This document shows, one piece after another, positions 44,876-53,695 of a stretch of 64,000 nucleotides of DNA. Source of the DNA: an uncultured Paracoccaceae bacterium (GTDB lineage: Bacteria; Pseudomonadota; Alphaproteobacteria; Rhodobacterales; Rhodobacteraceae). Position 1 is the first letter of the stretch. The number at the start of each line of letters is the position of its first letter. Location of the stretch: the NCBI GenBank assembly GCA_947498415.1, contig CANMKB010000001.1, forward strand, positions 372,001 to 436,000, in the 5' to 3' direction. Under the pieces are notes generated by a model, which saw nothing but the letters and a program-made list of their open reading frames with translations, had not been told where the DNA came from and did not search any database. A program made the translations under genes and the position numbers.

Positions 44876-45724
44876 TCACAAAATGACCTGATGCTCAGGC
44901 TGGCCCCTTACATCGGCCAAATCGACCACGTAAGTCTGGCCTTCGGCATCACCAGACAAACCCACAGCGGCTGTCGTGGCAAACAACTTATCTAAAGCTG
45001 GGCCACCAAACGCCGGGCAAGAGACTTGCTCTGCCTCAAACTTCGCTTCCCGCAGGAATGTTCCATCTGAAGCATAGCACGCCACGCGATGGGCACCCCA
45101 TTGGGCAATCCAAACGTTCCCCTGAGAATCAACAACTGCCCCATCAGGGTTCAGATTATCTTGGTTCAAGTCGACAAAAACTTCGGCGTGGCCAAGCGGC
45201 CAACCGGTGGTGGCATCCAAAGAGATGGTCATCACCTGCTTTGTTACTGTGTCACAGAAGTATGCCCGATCACCCGAAGGGGCGAAACAAATCGCGTTTG
45301 AAATCGTAATATCAGCAAACAATTGGCGAAGTTCGCCTCGATAGTAACGATAAATCGCGCCTTCACCTTCCTCGGCGTTAAATCCCATGGTGCCGATCCA
45401 AAACCCACCCTGGGGATCTGCGCGACCGTCATTGGAACGTGTAACCTTGTTGTCGGCTTCGAGGGGCACGATCAGTTCGCGCTCCCCGGAATTGAGATCA
45501 AATTTATAGAGTCCCGTCTCGGACGCCATCATAAGTGTGTCTCGGTCAATCCAACCTGCGGCAGAGACGTGTTCATCAAACACCCACTCTTGTGCTTCAC
45601 CCTTAGACTGGGTCAGCAACCGGCTTCCGAGGATATCAAACCAAAACAATTGATTGCGAAGAGGGTGCCACAAAGGCCCCTCTCCCAACGCACAAATGCG
45701 ACTGTCAAAGACGGTTGCCGTCAT
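44876..45724 (-). CDS. SMP-30/gluconolactonase family sugar lactonase
   Basis: A 282-aa calcium-dependent six-bladed propeller enzyme: ALGEGPLWHPLRNQLFWFDI supplies the first metal ligand (Glu), and TRSNDGRADPQGGFWIGTMG and LNPDGAVVDSQGNVWIAQWG the other ligands. It hydrolyses aldonolactones. In this operon the logical substrate is galactono-1,4/1,5-lactone from the SDR dehydrogenase. It overlaps the aldolase gene by 1 bp. No signal peptide, so cytoplasmic. Substrate assignment is from context. Confidence 0.88.
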   Translation of the reverse strand: MTATVFDSRICALGEGPLWHPLRNQLFWFDILGSRLLTQSKGEAQEWVFDEHVSAAGWIDRDTLMMASETGLYKFDLNSGERELIVPLEADNKVTRSNDGRADPQGGFWIGTMGFNAEEGEGAIYRYYRGELRQLFADITISNAICFAPSGDRAYFCDTVTKQVMTISLDATTGWPLGHAEVFVDLNQDNLNPDGAVVDSQGNVWIAQWGAHRVACYASDGTFLREAKFEAEQVSCPAFGGPALDKLFATTAAVGLSGDAEGQTYVVDLADVRGQPEHQVIL

Positions 45725-46329
45725 TAAGAAACCACCTCGTCATAGGCAGCCACAATGGCATCGGCTTTTGCACGAACTTCGGCAGCTGTCATGCCAGCCT
45801 TATAAATTCCGGATCCAATCCCAAAGCCCGATGCCCCCGCGGCAATCCATTCGGCAAAGTTATCTGGGCCAGCGCCACCAACTGCGTAAACTTCAGTCTC
45901 TTTCGGCAACACAGCACGATAAGCTTTCAAGCCATCAACACCAATGACGTTACCTGGGAATATTTTCAGCCCATCCGCGCCAGCACGCAGCGCTGCAAAA
46001 CACTCGGTTGGGGTCAGCACACCTGGATAAGATTGCATGCCCAATTCTTTGGTTTTTTGAATAACCGGTACGCAGCAATCAGGCGACACAATTAGTTCAC
46101 CACCTGCGTCTTTGACGCGCTGTACGTTTTCTGTGGTCAACACAGTACCAGCACCAATCAGGGCTTTATCCCCAAAGGCTTTTGCGATGGTTGCAATGCT
46201 ATCAAACGGTTCAGGCGAGTTCAGAGGAACTTCAATGCTATTGATGCCCGCTGCAAGAATTTCTTCGCAGATTCCTTCAACTTCATTCGGCTTTACGCCC
46301 CGAAGGATGGCAATGATTTTACGGCTCAT
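45724..46329 (-). CDS. dgoA: 2-dehydro-3-deoxy-6-phosphogalactonate aldolase
   Basis: Class I KDPG/KDPGal-type aldolase of 201 aa: IIAILRGVKPNEVEGICEEIL, IGAGTVLTTENVQRVKDAG, ELIVSPDC and the Schiff-base Lys in GLKIFPGNVIGVDGLKAY, ending with VYAVGGAGPDNFAEW. It cleaves KDPGal to pyruvate and glyceraldehyde 3-phosphate. KDPGal rather than KDPG is chosen because of the neighbouring KDGal kinase and galactosidases. A 1-bp overlap (TGATG) joins it to dgoK upstream. Confidence 0.9.
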   Translation of the reverse strand: MSRKIIAILRGVKPNEVEGICEEILAAGINSIEVPLNSPEPFDSIATIAKAFGDKALIGAGTVLTTENVQRVKDAGGELIVSPDCCVPVIQKTKELGMQSYPGVLTPTECFAALRAGADGLKIFPGNVIGVDGLKAYRAVLPKETEVYAVGGAGPDNFAEWIAAGASGFGIGSGIYKAGMTAAEVRAKADAIVAAYDEVVS

Positions 46330-47252
46330 CAGATTGTTTCCTTTAGATCGGAATAGGCGGCCAAAAGACCGGTACGTGTCATTTCTTCAACGGAGTAGAC
46401 AGCCGCTGAGCTACCTTGGGCAGACAGCCCTTCCTTGTACAATTCGCAAAGCGCAGGTGCACCAATCAGGGCGACATCCATGCCCAACCAATACGGGCGG
46501 GCACCCGCAAGTTCTAGTCCGACCAAATACCCAGACAAGCGGGCTTTGCCCATGGCAGGCGACTGTGCGCCAACGATGCTTTCAGCGCGAATGCCAAAGA
46601 GCTTGCTAGAGATACTCTGAGGTCGCGACATGGCGTCAGAAAGGGCTTCGCGAAAGGTATCCGAATCCCAGTCTTTAGTGTCGACTGAATGGCGCAGTAC
46701 TGACTTACCGGCCAGCAAGGCAAACAGCTCACCGGTCATGTAGGTCTGGAAAGAAACGATTTCACCGGCGCTGATCCGCGCCCATTTGGTGTGGGTGCCG
46801 GGCAGGCACAGAACACCGTCAAAATCTGGCTTCATTGCCAGGAACCCGGCGATCTGTGTTTCTTCGCCACGCATAACATCTGCTGGAGAGTCTTGCTTAA
46901 CACCCGGCAAGATCCATACTGCAATTCGAGGGTCTTTCACCTTGACGCGCAGTGCGTTTTCGCCATTTGGCGGGGTGCAAGGCACTGTTTCATATGACGC
47001 TTCTTGCCATCCTTGTGCAGCGCCAACCATGCCACACGCAATCACAGGGGTCACCTTGCCAGATGGAAGAACGCCATCAAGCAACTCAAGCAAAGCGCCT
47101 TCAAACTCACTGGGTTCAAGCGACCCCATGCCTTTGTCAGACCCGCGCTCATCAAAGGGAATACCTTTGTCATCAAGCAGCGTCAGACGTAAATTGCTTG
47201 TTCCCCAATCGACCGCCACAAGGGCAAGCTTATTCGCAGTCATTCCAGTCAT
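46329..47252 (-). CDS. dgoK: 2-dehydro-3-deoxygalactonokinase
   Basis: A 307-aa DgoK-type kinase (COG3734-like): LVAVDWGTSNLRLTLLD at the start as the phosphate-1 motif, CGMVGAAQGWQEASY, GEETQIAGFL, PGTHTKWARI and the C-terminal SAAVYSVEEMTRTGLLAAY. It phosphorylates 2-keto-3-deoxygalactonate to KDPGal. The start at 47252 overlaps the SDR stop by 4 bp; an ATG three codons on is possible. DgoK next to DgoA is the signature pair of oxidative galactose breakdown. Confidence 0.92.
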   Translation of the reverse strand: MTGMTANKLALVAVDWGTSNLRLTLLDDKGIPFDERGSDKGMGSLEPSEFEGALLELLDGVLPSGKVTPVIACGMVGAAQGWQEASYETVPCTPPNGENALRVKVKDPRIAVWILPGVKQDSPADVMRGEETQIAGFLAMKPDFDGVLCLPGTHTKWARISAGEIVSFQTYMTGELFALLAGKSVLRHSVDTKDWDSDTFREALSDAMSRPQSISSKLFGIRAESIVGAQSPAMGKARLSGYLVGLELAGARPYWLGMDVALIGAPALCELYKEGLSAQGSSAAVYSVEEMTRTGLLAAYSDLKETI

Positions 47253-48019
47253 CCTGTTGTGACGACACCCCCATCCACAACAAGGGATTGGCCTGTCATC
47301 ATTTTACTTGTGCCCGACGCGAGGAACAAAGTTGCCCCCACAATGTCAGACGGATCGAGTGTATCCTTAAGGCACTGCCGCTCAAGATGAGCCTCTAGAG
47401 CTTCAGGAGTCACCCATAGTTCTTTCTGCTTATCTGTCAAAACCCAGCCCGGGGCTAGAGCGTTCACACGAATTTTGCTCGGACCAAACTCGCGCGCAAG
47501 GCTGCGTGTCATACCATTCAGGCCAGAATTTGAAGTGGTATAAATAGGATAGCCAGCATTCCCCATCATATATGAGATAGATGTGAAATTAATGATCGAG
47601 CCGCCACCAGCAGCTTGCATACCCGGAATAATTTCTTGGCAGGTAAAGAAATACGCCTTTAGATTGATCGCAATCGACCAATCCCAAAACTCTTCATCAA
47701 CTTCCAAAGTATCGTGCCGCTTATCATTGGCGGCATTGTTGACCAAAGCGGTGATTGGGCCGTTGGCCTCTGCAGATTGCTGAATAGCTGCCTTCAAAGC
47801 AGGAATATCAGTGATGTCGCATTGAATGAACAAAGGCCGCACTCCGTGTTTGGCCTCCATCTCATCACAGAACTCAGTGGCGTCCGAGCGCCCCACAAAG
47901 GCAACCTTTGCCCCCTGAGACAAAAACCCATCTGTCAAATCCGCACCAATACCCGAGCCGCCGCCGGTGATGAAAACCGATTTATCCTTCAAATCGTGAA
48001 ATGTTGCGTTCACCGTCAT
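47249..48019 (-). CDS. Short-chain dehydrogenase, likely galactose dehydrogenase
   Basis: A 256-aa SDR. The cofactor motif is ITGGGSGIGADLTDGFL (TGxxxGxG). LVNNAANDKRHD follows, and the catalytic Ser-Tyr-Lys is at a variant site: FTSISYMMGNAGYPIYTTSNSG has Y in the active position followed by TTSN where the usual Lys stands. The missing Lys in YxxxK is noteworthy and needs checking. Context makes an aldose 1-dehydrogenase (D-galactose to galactonolactone) the best guess. Overlaps dgoK by 4 bp and the dehydratase by 1 bp. Confidence 0.8.
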   Translation of the reverse strand: MTVNATFHDLKDKSVFITGGGSGIGADLTDGFLSQGAKVAFVGRSDATEFCDEMEAKHGVRPLFIQCDITDIPALKAAIQQSAEANGPITALVNNAANDKRHDTLEVDEEFWDWSIAINLKAYFFTCQEIIPGMQAAGGGSIINFTSISYMMGNAGYPIYTTSNSGLNGMTRSLAREFGPSKIRVNALAPGWVLTDKQKELWVTPEALEAHLERQCLKDTLDPSDIVGATLFLASGTSKMMTGQSLVVDGGVVTTG

Positions 48020-49728
48020 TAGTGGCTCTCCCGCGTGACTGGGCGGGTGTCTTTACCCACCAGAAAATCTAGATCAGCACCCTTGTCTGCTTGCAGTACG
48101 TGATCGACGTACATCTTTGCGTAGCCTCGGGTGTAGTGTGGCTCTGGCGCTGTCCATGCGGCTTGACGCTTGGCCAGTTCCTCTTTGCTAATCAACAACT
48201 CAAGAATACCATTGGAGGCTGAAACTTTGATGCGGTCACCGGTTTTCACCAACGCAATTGGGCCACCAGCTGTCGCCTCTGGGGCAACGTGCAGAATAAC
48301 GGTGCCAAAGGCCGTGCCAGACATGCGCGCATCTGACACGCGCACGATATCGCGCACACCTTGTTTCACCAATTTTGCCGGCACCGGCATATCACCTACT
48401 TCTGGCATCCCTGGATAGCCTTTTGGTCCACAATGTTTAAGCACCAGAACAGAGTCCTTGGTTACGGGCAGGTCTTCACGATCAATATTGGCTTTCAGCT
48501 CTTCAATCGTCTCAAACACATAGGCCTCGCCTTCATGTTCAAGCAGATGATCCGAAGCAGCCGACGGTTTCACAATCGCACCATTCGGCGCCAAGTTCCC
48601 CCGTAGTACCCGCAAACCCGCTGCGGGTTTCCGCGGCTCATCGTAGGCATAAATAACGTCTCTATTATAGCATTCCGCGTCTTCGTAATAATGCGAAATG
48701 TCTTTGCCCATCACGGTGCGTGCAGTCCGCAGCTTATGGCTGATCTCTTTCAGAACAACCGGCACGCCACCGGCGTAACAGAAATCTTCCATCAAATATT
48801 TGCCCGAAGGCATGCAGTTCACCAGCAATGGAATTTCGCCGCCGATCTCAAAATCTTCCATGGTCAGATCAATGCCGACACGGCCTGCCATCGCAAGCAA
48901 GTGGATCACCGCGTTTGTTGACCCGCCTAAAGCTGCGTTCGCAAGAATAGCGTTTTCAAAGCTTTCCTTGGTCAGAACATCAGACATCTTAAGGTCTTCT
49001 TCGACCATCTCAACAATGCGCTTACCCGTCATATGCGCCAGCGCCATGCGCCGCGCATCCACAGCGGGCAGCGAACCATTCATTGGCAACGACAGGCCCA
49101 TTGCTTCGGTCAGCGATGACGTGGTCGAAGCTGTGCCCATTGTCATGCAAACGCCTTTAGAACGGCTCATACCAGACTCGGTTGCCATGAAATCCTTAAG
49201 GGTCATGTCGCCCGCTTTGACATCCATAGCAAACTTACGAACGTCCGTGCCGGAGCCGAGGTCTTTGCCCTTCCACTTACCGTTTAGCATCGGACCAGCT
49301 GACACGACGATTGTTGGCAAATCCACAGAAGCCGCCCCCATGAGCTGACCAGGAGTCGTTTTATCGCAACCGCCCAACAGGACGACCCCATCCATGCCAT
49401 AGGCACGAATGGATTCTTCGACATCCATTGCCAAAAGATTGCGAAACAGCATGGCGGTTGGTTTCATCTGTGTTTCGCCAAGCGACATCACTGGGAATTC
49501 GACAGGGAAACCACCTGCCTCCCAAACACCACGCTTCACACCCTCGGCCAGCTCGCGCAGGCCAGAGTTACACGGTGTCAGCTCTGACCAAGTATTACAG
49601 ATCCCAATAACCGGTCGGCCATCGAAGACATGATCAGGGAAGCCCTGGTTCTTCATCCAGCTGCGGCGAACAAATCCATCTTTGTCCATCATGCCGTACC
49701 AATTACGGTTCCGTCTGTCTTTGGTCAT
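48019..49728 (-). CDS. IlvD/Edd family sugar-acid dehydratase, likely galactonate
   Basis: A 569-aa Fe-S dehydratase of the IlvD/Edd family. Cys ligands of the cluster are at IGICNTWSELTPCNSG, VLLGGCDKTTPG and SKGVCMTMGTAST, and the C-terminal KHCGPKGYPGMPEVGDM and SDARMSGTAFGTV blocks are conserved. Sugar-acid members dehydrate arabonate, xylonate or galactonate. Because of dgoK/dgoA beside it, galactonate to 2-keto-3-deoxygalactonate is the likely reaction, replacing the enolase-type DgoD of enterobacteria. True IlvD (valine synthesis) is unlikely in this operon. Linked to the alpha-galactosidase by a 4-bp overlap. Confidence 0.85.
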   Translation of the reverse strand: MTKDRRNRNWYGMMDKDGFVRRSWMKNQGFPDHVFDGRPVIGICNTWSELTPCNSGLRELAEGVKRGVWEAGGFPVEFPVMSLGETQMKPTAMLFRNLLAMDVEESIRAYGMDGVVLLGGCDKTTPGQLMGAASVDLPTIVVSAGPMLNGKWKGKDLGSGTDVRKFAMDVKAGDMTLKDFMATESGMSRSKGVCMTMGTASTTSSLTEAMGLSLPMNGSLPAVDARRMALAHMTGKRIVEMVEEDLKMSDVLTKESFENAILANAALGGSTNAVIHLLAMAGRVGIDLTMEDFEIGGEIPLLVNCMPSGKYLMEDFCYAGGVPVVLKEISHKLRTARTVMGKDISHYYEDAECYNRDVIYAYDEPRKPAAGLRVLRGNLAPNGAIVKPSAASDHLLEHEGEAYVFETIEELKANIDREDLPVTKDSVLVLKHCGPKGYPGMPEVGDMPVPAKLVKQGVRDIVRVSDARMSGTAFGTVILHVAPEATAGGPIALVKTGDRIKVSASNGILELLISKEELAKRQAAWTAPEPHYTRGYAKMYVDHVLQADKGADLDFLVGKDTRPVTRESH

Positions 49729-51809
49729 ACTAATTTTCCTTCAAGCACCCACATTTTGTCTGGAAAACTCCAAGGCAATGTGAGGCCATGGCTCATGAGA
49801 TATGCACCGCTGGCCACAAGCGGCTCTGATTTCAGTAATGGGTTGCCACGTGATAATTCCGGTGCATCCTCGCGATTTATCAGCTCGATCTTATACATCG
49901 CGTCTGGCGTCAAGCGCGTAAGCCGTAATGGCCGTGGTGCAATTTGTGCCGAAGTCCCTGCTTTACCAGCGAATACAACAAACCGATCGCCACCCTGTGC
50001 CAATTGCTGTTCGGCGATGACATGATCGTCTGAACTGTCCAAACGCAGAATATCCGCCGTAGTCATCCAATCACGGTTTTCTTTCCACCATTGAGTGACG
50101 TCAGACAAGACTTGTGCCTCTTCATCCGTCAGCTCACGAGGGTCCATTTCAAACCCCATGTGACGCTGCGCTGCGACCCAAGCCCGGAAGCGGATGTCGT
50201 AAACGCGCCCAGACGTGTGACACTCGCGAGGCCCAACATGGCTACCCGTCACAGCCAACGGCAAGAAAATCGCCGCGTTGTGCTGCATCTTCAGGCGCTC
50301 ATGCGCGTCGTTGGAATCAGAAAGCCACACGCGATGTGTTCGCTCAAGAATACCAAAGTCGATACGGCCACCACCAGAGGCACAGCTTTCAATTTCGACA
50401 GTTGGGAAGGCTTTACGCAGGCGATCAATCAAAGCGTATGATCCACGTGTTTGCGCAGCATCTGGCGAAGGCAACACGCGGTTATGATCCCACTTCACAT
50501 AGTCGATGTCGTGATCTCGTAGTACAGCACCGATACGGTCAAACAAGAAATCCCGCACCTCCGGCAGCGCCATGTTCAACGCTTTTTGCTGACGACCAAG
50601 AATTTGATCTTCACCCCCCAATGCCCAATTTGGATGAGCGCGGTGAATGTCAGAATCTTCATTGATCATTTCTGGCTCAAACCAGATGCCGAATGTCATC
50701 CCAAGGCCATGAATATGATCAATCAGCGGCTTCAAACCGTCTGGATATTTACGTGGGTCAACTTCCCAATCTGACAAAGACGTAGTGTCATCGTCACGGT
50801 TCCCAAACCAACCATCATCTAGGACAAAACGCTCTGCACCCAATTTAGCAGCGCGTTCTGCGATGTCTTTCAGTTCTGGCAGGTTGTGGTTGAAGTATAC
50901 CGCTTCCCAGCAGTTGTAATGCACGGGGCGCGGGCGATCTACATCGGGCCAATGTACAATACGGTCACGCAAGTGGCGCTGGAACGCAACCGCGCAACCA
51001 TTGATCCCGTCATCAGAGAACATCGCATATAGTTTGGCAGTCTCAAACTTGGTTGCCCGAGACATTTCTACCCGAGACGCATGCCCGAATTGAATCTGGC
51101 GGCGGCCATCTGGCAGTTCTTCAGCCACCATGCGGTGACCACCAGACCATCCATAATGGAACGCATATGCATGACCGGTTGCGTTGGTTGCACCACGGCA
51201 CGGCACAATAAGGCCAGGGAAATGTTCGTGACCGGTGCGACCGGTCCGGTTGTTACGATACCGGATGCCTGCCGACCATGGGGTGCGGTTCATCTGGAAT
51301 TCGCCACACCACCGGCCGGCAAAATCTATCATCTCATCCGAAAATTGCGGGGCCGGAAACACCGGCGCGGCCAACCAATGCAAGTGTGCAGGGCGTGTCG
51401 ATTCAACACGCGCGTAGGCTTCGATTACATGGGTTTGCCCATCAATGGCAAAGACCGCTGAATATGTCAGCGTTTTGTCTTGGTTTTCAAAAACCAAGGT
51501 CAGTTTATCTTCTTCCTCCTCTGCTTTTGAAAAGCAGAATTTAGGCATCAGCGGCGTGCCATCCGTCGAGCGGATGCTAAGGCCGGGTTGCCCGGGGAAG
51601 GTGCGCGTGGGTTCGGGGCAAATAGAAAGCTCGGGGTTTTGGTCGAGCATGCCACCCGTCACATCAAGAACCTGCGCTTTGTACAGCGAGGTCAAATCTT
51701 CTGTATCAGAGAGTCTTGGACCCCAATAGACCACCTCAGCGAGGTGGTCATTTTGGGATCCAAGAACCAGAGTTTGGCGTGAGTCATCAAGACGCCAGCA
51801 TCGGATCAT
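49725..51809 (-). CDS. GH36 alpha-galactosidase
   Basis: A 694-aa enzyme releasing alpha-1,6-galactose from melibiose/raffinose-type sugars. An N-terminal beta-supersandwich domain (about 1-290) precedes the catalytic barrel: FVLDDGWFGNRDDD, WFEPEMINEDSD, the nucleophile Asp in DYVKWDHNR (about 440), ESCASGGGRID, and the acid/base Asp in WLSDSNDAHERL (about 500). No signal peptide, so cytoplasmic. It overlaps the permease gene by 4 bp (ATGA) and the dehydratase by 4 bp. Confidence 0.95.
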   Translation of the reverse strand: MIRCWRLDDSRQTLVLGSQNDHLAEVVYWGPRLSDTEDLTSLYKAQVLDVTGGMLDQNPELSICPEPTRTFPGQPGLSIRSTDGTPLMPKFCFSKAEEEEDKLTLVFENQDKTLTYSAVFAIDGQTHVIEAYARVESTRPAHLHWLAAPVFPAPQFSDEMIDFAGRWCGEFQMNRTPWSAGIRYRNNRTGRTGHEHFPGLIVPCRGATNATGHAYAFHYGWSGGHRMVAEELPDGRRQIQFGHASRVEMSRATKFETAKLYAMFSDDGINGCAVAFQRHLRDRIVHWPDVDRPRPVHYNCWEAVYFNHNLPELKDIAERAAKLGAERFVLDDGWFGNRDDDTTSLSDWEVDPRKYPDGLKPLIDHIHGLGMTFGIWFEPEMINEDSDIHRAHPNWALGGEDQILGRQQKALNMALPEVRDFLFDRIGAVLRDHDIDYVKWDHNRVLPSPDAAQTRGSYALIDRLRKAFPTVEIESCASGGGRIDFGILERTHRVWLSDSNDAHERLKMQHNAAIFLPLAVTGSHVGPRECHTSGRVYDIRFRAWVAAQRHMGFEMDPRELTDEEAQVLSDVTQWWKENRDWMTTADILRLDSSDDHVIAEQQLAQGGDRFVVFAGKAGTSAQIAPRPLRLTRLTPDAMYKIELINREDAPELSRGNPLLKSEPLVASGAYLMSHGLTLPWSFPDKMWVLEGKLV

Positions 51810-52654
51810 TTAACGGCTCCAAGTGTTAGGCCTGCAATAAAGTGCTTTTGCATCAGGAAGAACATGGCAACCGGAGGCAAAGCGGCGACGATCGAACCAG
51901 CACTCATCAAGTGATAGGCCGCACGGTACTGAGCATTAAAGCTCGTGATACCGGCAGTCACAGGCTGACTTTCAGCCCCCTGAGTAAGTACGATAGCCCA
52001 AAAGAAATCGTTCCAGATAAAGGTAAAGATCAGAACCGCCATTGCCGCGAGCGCAGGCTTCATAAGCGGTAGAACAACATACCAGAAAATCCGCCACTCA
52101 GCGACACCCTCAACCCGTGCAACTTCGATCAAGTCGAATGGCAATGCCCGGATGAAGTTCCGCATAAAGAGTGTGCAGAAGCCTGTTTGGAACGCGATGT
52201 GGAAGAACACAAGGCCGGCTTTGGTGTTGTACAAGCCCATGTCCAAAGTCAGATCACGCACAGGGACCATCAAAATCTGAAACGGAACAAAGTTGCCCGC
52301 GACAAACATAAAGAAGATCCAAAGGTTTGAGCGGAACTTATAAACACCCAGCGCGAAGCCCGTCATTGAGCTGAGCACCACGCAACCTAGCATCGTGGGC
52401 ACAGTGATCAAAACCGAGTTCAACAGGTAACGCGGCATGTCAGAGGCAAAGAAAACCTTGCCATAGTTCTCAACAAACTCGAACGACGTTGGAAGACCCC
52501 AGTAGTTACCAGTGGTAAAATCGGAGTCTGGCTTAATTGAAAAGACGGCCACGGCAATCAGAGGCAACAGCCACAAGACCAATGCTGCAGGCAACAAGGC
52601 TTGGTAAGTCAGTTGCCAGCTGCGTGAGGATTTTTCGATTGGTGTAGGAAACAT
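51806..52654 (-). CDS. Sugar ABC importer permease (MalG/MsmG-type)
   Basis: A 282-aa inner-membrane protein with six predicted helices and the EAA loop EVARVEGVAEWRIFWYVVLP that contacts the ATPase. The start is the ATG at 52654 (MFPTPIEKSSRSW). It follows the other permease after a single base (TGA-T-ATG), so translation is almost certainly coupled. Frames reaching 52834 would run through that gene. It carries galactosides or oligosaccharides into the cell with the partner permease and binding protein. The specificity is from neighbours only. Confidence 0.93.
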   Translation of the reverse strand: MFPTPIEKSSRSWQLTYQALLPAALVLWLLPLIAVAVFSIKPDSDFTTGNYWGLPTSFEFVENYGKVFFASDMPRYLLNSVLITVPTMLGCVVLSSMTGFALGVYKFRSNLWIFFMFVAGNFVPFQILMVPVRDLTLDMGLYNTKAGLVFFHIAFQTGFCTLFMRNFIRALPFDLIEVARVEGVAEWRIFWYVVLPLMKPALAAMAVLIFTFIWNDFFWAIVLTQGAESQPVTAGITSFNAQYRAAYHLMSAGSIVAALPPVAMFFLMQKHFIAGLTLGAVK

Positions 52655-52655
52655 A

Positions 52656-53573
52656 TCAACGGCCCCCTTTGTCGTCTTGGTACATCGAGTACAAGAAGTA
52701 GGCGATGAAGCAGAGCATGATGAGGAACAGAACAACCGCAATCGATGCGCCATATCCCATGCGGAAGCCGTACTCAGACAGAGCCACTTCGAACATGTAG
52801 AAAGACAACACGCGGCTTTCGCCAAATGGTCCACCGTTTGTCATGATCGAAATCAAGTCAAACGAACGCAACGCGCCGATGATTGTCACAACGAAAGCAA
52901 TAAAGGTCGCTGGTTTCAGCTGTGGAATGATGATGTGCCACAACATGCGCCATCCCTTTGCACCATCAAGGCGAGCTGCCTCGATTTGCTCTGGATCGAC
53001 CGCATTAAGACCGGTGAGATACAGGATCATGCAATAGGCAGTCTGAGGCCAGATGCCAGCTGCAATAATACCGTAGGTTACATATCGTTCATCCCCGAGC
53101 ACGTTGATCGGGTTGATTCCAAATACCCCAAGGAACTGATTAAGAAGACCAAAGGTTGGGTCATAGAACCACGTGAACACCAAGCCAACCACGACTTGCG
53201 AAATCACGAACGGGAAGAAGAAGAGAGACTTGTATAGGCGAATGCCTGACACCGTCTGGTTAAGAAACAATGCGATGAACAAACCAGCTGGAATAGCTAA
53301 CAGGTACAAGACCAGCCAGATCAAGTTGTTGCGTAACGAGACGTAAAAGGCGTCGTCCCAATAAAGTTCTTCGTAGTTGCCTAGGCCAACCCACTCAGCT
53401 TCACCAAGGCCATCCCACTCATAGAAGGATACGTTGATGGATTGAAAGATTGGGAAGATGACGTAAAGCAGGAACATCGCAACACCAGGCAGCAAAAAGA
53501 GCCAAGGTGTGACAGCGATTTCATTCCTCTTGTACCAGGACGACTGCGTCGCTGCCTTGGTAGATGAAGACAT
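52656..53573 (-). CDS. Sugar ABC importer permease (MalF/MsmF-type)
   Basis: A 305-aa permease with hydrophobic helices WLFLLPGVAMFLLYVIFPIF and so on, and the cytosolic EAA loop EAARLDGAKGWRMLWHIIIP. The ATG at 53573 (two codons after one at 53579) has GGAG at a good 7-bp distance; the earlier one is only 1 bp from it. Second gene of the operon after the binding protein. It forms the heterodimeric membrane channel with the next gene. Confidence 0.93.
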   Translation of the reverse strand: MSSSTKAATQSSWYKRNEIAVTPWLFLLPGVAMFLLYVIFPIFQSINVSFYEWDGLGEAEWVGLGNYEELYWDDAFYVSLRNNLIWLVLYLLAIPAGLFIALFLNQTVSGIRLYKSLFFFPFVISQVVVGLVFTWFYDPTFGLLNQFLGVFGINPINVLGDERYVTYGIIAAGIWPQTAYCMILYLTGLNAVDPEQIEAARLDGAKGWRMLWHIIIPQLKPATFIAFVVTIIGALRSFDLISIMTNGGPFGESRVLSFYMFEVALSEYGFRMGYGASIAVVLFLIMLCFIAYFLYSMYQDDKGGR

Positions 53574-53657
53574 GGTCATACTCCGAGTTCTGGGGAATTC
53601 TTTGCTTCGAAACCCTCAGAGATATCTCTGGTTTGTTCGCAAGAATTCTAAAGAGAA

Positions 53658-53683
53658 GGCGCGACACGCATCGGTGCCGCGCC
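53658..53683 (-). terminator. Hairpin between binding-protein and permease genes
   Basis: Arms GGCGCG and CGCGCC, extended by CAC/GTG pairs, form a stem in the 122-bp gap, with a weak T-tract (TTCTCTTT) on the minus strand. Such stems usually terminate most transcripts or protect the 3' end of the abundant binding-protein mRNA. Confidence 0.6.
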
Positions 53684-53695
53684 ATTCAGGAGGAT

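Noticed and set aside
48019..49728. Calling the IlvD/Edd gene biosynthetic ilvD
   Set aside because: It is embedded in a sugar operon with 1-4 bp overlaps to alpha-galactosidase and dgo genes, so a sugar-acid substrate is more likely.
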